Of a stretch of DNA of 64,000 bases, positions 59,831 to 64,000 are shown one piece after another. Positions within the stretch are counted from its first letter, which is position 1, and the number at the start of each line of letters is the position of its first letter. This stretch comes from Straminergon stramineum. Lineage: Eukaryota; Streptophyta; Bryopsida; Hypnales; Calliergonaceae. Made by a program: the position numbers and the translations under genes. Below the pieces are notes generated by a model, which worked only from the letters and a program-made list of their open reading frames with translations, was not told the DNA's origin and did not search any database. The stretch covers positions 6,699,350-6,763,349 of the forward strand of contig OY987271.1 in NCBI GenBank assembly GCA_963920665.1. Direction: 5' to 3'.

Positions 59831-62321
59831 CTAGTCAATTACATTTGGGTTGTTTTGAGAGCCACTTCCTTCACCTTGTTCATAGGTCAATGGTTCCACA
59901 ACCCCAAGCTTTCGCTTTGCACGGGTTCGTGAAGCTAGTTCATCTGCCTTCAAAATTGATTGCAACACGTTGGAGTCCTGTAGAGCTTGGAGGGTCCTTG
60001 TAGTTTGTAGAGAATGTGCTTCCAACAAGTAGTCAAGTGCTTGACTTTGGTAATATGGTCCATACGTAGAGTCCAGGTAAGCCATACTAGTCAAGTCCTC
60101 TAGGGAGGCACTATCATCTTGATTAGCCACCCTATCTCCTTCTAAATTCCAACAGTGTCGTTGGGGATGAGGACCCCACTTGAAGGTTGAGGAGGTCTTG
60201 TCCCAATATCTAGCAAGGCATTGGAAGAAGAATGCCCTCCTCCCTTCGTTTTGTGGCCCCTTTCCCATGAGCCTTGGTGCAACTCTGGCAATTTCGTCTG
60301 GGTTTGTTTCCCAATTCAATTGCGAGCTAGCAAGTCCTTTTTCTTGATCATGTTGTCCTTCTCGCCAACTCCAAACCAAATCTCGGCCCCACAAGGTTGT
60401 GTCAGCCGTAGTATCACGTGTGTGTTCCCAAGAAGGAGGCATGTAGGTCGTCAAGTTGAACATGGTATATAGGCGATCATGGAATGGTGTTGAACAAATC
60501 ACACAACGTCGTCTAATCAAGCATTGTGTGATGAGACATTGGGGTGGTATACATGTGCACAAGATCCTAGTGCCCAACCCCCTTCGAGGCCAAATTGTTC
60601 AAGACATATGGGGCATTTGGTATGGTCCAAAACAAAAGGTGCAGGCTTGGGCCACAATAGCATTCATTTCTTCTCTTCTATGTGGCTAGACATTTGGTTT
60701 TCGTGGTCCCAACCATTTTTGCTCCAATCTATGACCTCCTTTTGTGGCAATTACACCATGCACATGTTATTGGGAAACATGTCCTCCAACAATGCCCATG
60801 ATGTCAATCCATTCTCACGTTTAGGAGCATTTGCAACAAAGTTTCTAGAAACTTTCTCTAACTCCTTCGCAACTTGTTGGGATCTATCCACGGAGAGAAT
60901 GCAGGCGACCTTCCAATGGTAGTATGTGGTAGTCAACTCAGCCAACTTTCTTCGAAGCATCTTATTTTCTTCTTGAAGTCCATGGTCTTTCTCCAATTGA
61001 ATAATTGATGGAACCATAGGAAACAAAACAGAGTCTTGGGTCCCATTGAGGTCAATTGTGTCATTGGTAGTATATCTTGTGACAATAGTAGGAAGTGTAT
61101 TGGGAATGATGGGGGAGCGTCTAGTGCGCTTGGCAAGAGGAGAACGTTGAAGGATATGGTTGGTAAGGTCCCCCACAACCTTGTCCACATTTTGGAGGTT
61201 CTGCTCAACAAAGGCGTCATCCATATCCGACAAAGTGAAAGTGTCAAGGTCTTTCTCACGGAGGCGTTGCAGTTCTGTAGTTTGTTGAGAGATGAGTGTA
61301 CTTTTTTGTTCACACTTACATCGCAATTTCCTCATTTCGTTCTGTAGTGAAGAAATTTCAACATCTTTGGTCTTGAGGAGGTCCAGAGCTTTTGCCAAAG
61401 TCATAATGTCGTGGCTTGAGCCCATTGTTGATGGAGAAATGGGAACACGGTTAGTTTCTTCCATAGCCGTGTCCTCATCGGGCCCAAAGTCGAAGACATC
61501 ATTTGTGCGCTGTGTTGGCAGCAATGGGTTAGGAACTATAGTTGGAATCGATGCGGGTCCCACTCGTGTTGTTGAACACCGTACTCTAGATGGTTGCCTT
61601 GGTCGTTGTCCCGTAGATGTCGTGGGTCCTTCTACAACTTCATTTTGAACCTCATTGGGGCAAACAGATTGCTCCACGATTCGTATGATCCTATGGACGT
61701 GTGTACCATCAGAGTCATCATCTTCTTCAAACTCCTTAGTGTCAACCTTAGTGGCAGGGGTTTGCGTTTTGTATGCACTTTGAATAGGACCGAGTCCCCC
61801 CCAGGAAAGGCTAGAACTCCTTTTGGGATGAAACCACTCTCTGGACGAGTGACATATGTACTTCCCTTGATTGTGCTCCAATCAACCTCTTTGTTTAGAG
61901 CAACCTCAACATATGCTCCTCTAGCAAGGAGGAGGGGGACCTTGTTCCTATCTACAAAGGCGGTTTTGTAGAGGACTTGCGACAATTCAATGCATCTTTG
62001 AAGGAATGCTGGATTCTCACAGTACTTCAAGTTGGCCTTATTGGTGTGCCGATTATAATGATGACGCCATGAAGGAAAAAACTTGCCGATGTGGCACCAC
62101 TCGATGTAGTCTTCGCAAGTTTGTATTGTCCAAGGCTCTGGTTCTTCATTCCAACCCTTAAAAGCAAGGTGGGCTTCACTATTGAGCATGTGCAATCGCT
62201 TCTGATGAATAGTGCCCCTACGCTTGCGATGTTTATCTTTGGTAGCCTTCCATAATGTCCCAGTGGTCTGTGCAGTAGCGGAGATAGGCAATGCCTTGGC
62301 ATTGTTAACTCCAGTGGCCAT
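59831..62321 (-). pseudogene. DWCHI-family protein with C-terminal RING-H2 finger, copy A, frame broken
   Basis: The longest copy, about 830 codons. From ATG 62321 the N-terminal domain reads AFKGWNEEPEPW, IEWCHIGKFFP, NKANLKY, RCIEL and KEVDWSTIK. At a seven-G run (minus strand, 61796-61802) the frame shifts by one. The next frame continues through acidic and coiled-coil parts (LLKTKDVEISSLQNEMRKL) to a TAA near 60751 and, still in frame, a TGA near 60663. Then CPICLEQFGLE and SCAHVYHP are followed, after a second one-base shift at a four-base run (60541-60544), by QCLITQCLIRRRCVIC. Together this is Cys-x2-Cys-x14-Cys-x-His-x2-His-x2-Cys-x10-Cys-x2-Cys, a complete RING-H2 ligand set (60494-60615). 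A RING implies E3 ubiquitin-ligase activity. The tail (to 59831) is polar. Array ~190 bp upstream. Confidence 0.65.
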
Positions 62322-62514
62322 CAATGATTGTCGTGTCTAAGGCTCAAAAAACTCGTTTGGAAGTTTAGGTGGTCCACAACTAGTAAGGTAAGAAGGGTGG
62401 ATGAATGTAATAAATAGTAAATAGTCAAGGTTCACGCATGTAGCCATTAAAGGATACAAGACAAGAAGCCTCAATGAAAGGTGCCCAAAAAGTCTTGGGT
62501 GAGTGGATAAATAG

Positions 62515-62900
62515 GTGGGGCGAGCACGGGTGAGAGTTGGTCATGGGGTGCATGCAGGTGGACAACCACCGGTTGAACCCGCGGTCTCCAAGGGGCGCGC
62601 ACGGATCTCGGGGAGCGACTACGGGTCTGGTAGGGCGCATTTGGGTTTGAGGAGGCGATTGTGGGTCTAGGGGTGCGTGCGGGTCCTGGACGGGGCGACT
62701 ATAGGTCCAAGGGTGCGTGTGGGTCTTTTTAGGGGGCGATTGCGGTTTTAGAGGCGCATACAGGTCCTCTGGGGGGGGGACTGCAGGTCTTTAGGGGCGC
62801 GTGTAGGTGCCTTGGGAGGCGACTGCGGGTCTTTGGGGGCGCGTGCGGGTGCCTTGGGAGGCGATTGCAGGTCTTTTGGGGCGACCACAAGTAATTGTGG
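62515..62900 (-). repeat. GC-rich minisatellite upstream of copy A
   Basis: About sixteen units alternate between GGGCGAYTGCGGGTCTNGG and GGGGCGCGTGCGGGTCC types on the plus strand. In the coding direction of copy A the unit reads ACCCGCAGTCGCC, as for the other genes. Confidence 0.8.
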
Positions 62901-62954
62901 GGCGTTACTTCTCTTTGGGTTCTCACTTCATGTCTTTGCTTTGTAGTTTGTCAC

Positions 62955-63055
62955 GTACTCCACACCCGCGGTCGCCTACCAGCCTGAATCTGAAGTCACC
63001 CAACCCATGGTCGCTCAAACCCAAGGTCACCCACACTGGCATGCGCCCCTTTAGG
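62955..63055 (+). repeat. Short GC-rich array at the right end, inverted relative to its neighbour
   Basis: Units such as ACCCGCGGTCGCC, ACCCATGGTCGCTC and ACCCAAGGTCACCC on the plus strand, opposite in orientation to 62515-62900. Together with 41995-42305 it makes the subterminal arrays of the two ends inverted to each other. Confidence 0.65.
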
Positions 63056-63232
63056 ATGCTATGTGGAAGACACATGTTTGCCACATGGCATCCAGGTGGC
63101 CTCACGGGTAGGGTGAAATTTTTTTTAAAAGTCAAAGCTAAGTTTGACTCTATTAAACGAACAAGAGGGTCTACTTGACGTGTTAGACATCGTGTTTGTC
63201 GAGTTGTCGAACTGTCCGCCGGAACAACCCTG

Positions 63233-63379
63233 GGTAGTAATCCAGAAAAGAGAGAAAGAAGGCAAAGAGAGACCTTAAGTTGGTAGAACAGATAATCTTG
63301 GCTTGCAGCAACAGTCTAGAATCCCTTAGGACGATATTTCGAGTTAGTTTATATGTTTTGGTGTTGTAAATGGTATTTA
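63233..63379 (+). repeat. Fragment matching the tail of family R
   Basis: CTTGGCTTGCAGCAACAGTC and AATCCCTTAGGACGATATTT match about 36655-36745. It directly abuts the right terminal repeat at 63232. Confidence 0.55.
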
Positions 63380-64000
63380 CTGCCCGCTACGCGTATGACA
63401 AGGTGCCCGGGAAAGAATATAAAAGGGCACCCCTTCTCCTCTCTCTCCCCCCCCCCCCCCTTTTTTGTGTAATTAGGTCTGTTGGGTCCAATTTGTGTTG
63501 GAAATTGTGGTACTTAGCCACAAACCTTGCAACGATGTTTTGGGGGCACTTTTTTGGCCATTGTTGTTGTTTTTGGAGCTTGCAAGGTCTTTTGTGGGGC
63601 CCTTGCCTTCTCTTTCGGTTGAGCGTGGTACTAACTCTTTTAAGCTTGAGCTTGGAAACTTTACTAACTTCCTAGGTTGCTAGAGGTTGTAGGTGCTTAC
63701 CTTCAAGAGGCCCATTTAGTCACTCCCCTTGTTTGTTCCGTGTATTAATTCTAGAGCAACCCTCCATATGACTGGCGATGCTACTTTAGGGGGCCTTTAG
63801 CTCAAGTTATTGATCCTACTAACCTGTGTTGTTAGGCTTGAGTATCCAAATCCTTTTTCGTGTCTTTTGTCTTTGTCCCTAACCATGGCGTATTATTCTT
63901 TGGTCGAAAGGCACGAGGATGTAAGGGTAGTAGGTCCCGCCCGTACATCAAAGCTTTGAACTCCATAAGATAAAAGAGTCCTCATGGTATGTGAGATGAG
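63380..64000 (+). repeat. LTR-like repeat copy, 5' truncated, running off the window
   Basis: Starts near GGTGCCCGGGAAAGAATATA (the TATA-like part of the repeat), with a 14-C run at 63448-63461. It continues through GACTGGCGATGCTACTTTAG to TCAAAGCTTTGAACTCC. It corresponds to the 3' half of the copy at 28193-30284. Confidence 0.6.

Larger units (their letters stand above)
41851..63232. mobile_element. Candidate 21.4-kb gene-carrying hAT element or element cluster
   Basis: The left end CAGGGTTGTTC and right end GAACAACCCTG form an 11-bp perfect inverted repeat. About 110 bp of each end also forms the two halves of the MITEs at 40783 and 58531, which supports that these ends belong together. 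The contents are a hAT transposase, three DWCHI-family genes, a kinase-like gene, GC-rich arrays near both ends and upstream of each gene, a nested MITE and a probable SINE. Against a single intact insertion, the flanking 8-mers differ (CCTACACA and GGTAGTAA), and the LTR-like repeat cut at 41850 does not resume after 63232. A rearranged element, or two elements fused, would also fit. Confidence 0.5.

Noticed and set aside
41843..63240. Perfect target-site duplication around the 21-kb region
   Set aside because: The 8-mers CCTACACA and GGTAGTAA do not match, and shifting the borders by a few bases did not produce a match.

Overview
The window looks like nuclear DNA of a streptophyte plant. 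The reasons are one intact plant-type cobalamin-independent methionine synthase gene with canonical GT-AG introns, an interstitial TTTAGGG-type (plant telomere-like) tract, and AT-rich surroundings packed with nested plant-style transposable elements (hAT, piggyBac, LTR-like repeats, a probable SINE). The species cannot be fixed from the sequence. The contrast between a very G+C-rich, G/C-ending housekeeping gene and AT-rich repeats would suit an early-diverging land plant or a charophyte, but that is inference.

Layout. Positions 1-7200 are AT-rich intergenic DNA with two piggyBac-like TTAA MITEs, a small zinc-finger fragment and a three-copy repeat. Positions 7200-12300 form a GC-rich island holding the methionine synthase gene on the minus strand (six coding exons, 762 aa, probable leader intron). 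Positions 13975-18480 are an LTR-like repeat split by a 2.98-kb hAT-like foldback element. Positions 18480-23600 are AT-rich and geneless. Positions 23794-37717 are a 13.9-kb hAT-like insertion with matching 8-bp target duplications. It contains two inverted LTR-like copies flanking a decayed retroelement-like ORF, and a GAGCCCC-rich GC island. A decayed piggyBac transposase follows at about 38.0-38.9 kb.

The most unusual part is 41851-63232. Its two ends carry an 11-bp terminal inverted repeat (CAGGGTTGTTC) and about 110 bp of end sequence each. The same end sequences form the two halves of two 362-363-bp MITEs (40783-41145 and 58531-58892), each flanked by a perfect 8-bp duplication. Between the ends lie a hAT/DUF659-type transposase, three paralogues of an unrecognised protein (conserved DWCHI-x-K-LFP core; one copy ends in a RING-H2 finger) and a protein-kinase-like gene. 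Each of these five genes has a GC-rich, CpG-rich minisatellite (about 20-bp unit around GCGACCGCGGGT) 140-330 bp upstream of its ATG, always in the same orientation relative to transcription. This suggests a very large gene-carrying hAT element, or a cluster of related elements, with a shared promoter-proximal or transposase-binding repeat. The flanking 8-mers at 41843-41850 and 63233-63240 do not match, so a single clean insertion is not shown.

All five genes in this region are interrupted. The transposase has eight in-frame stops and no frameshift over 1,092 codons. Two of the DWCHI copies have two stops each. The RING copy has two stops and two frameshifts, and the kinase has two stops and one frameshift. 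Decay by C-to-T change is plausible but only directly supported at one site. Apart from methionine synthase, I see no intact cellular gene.
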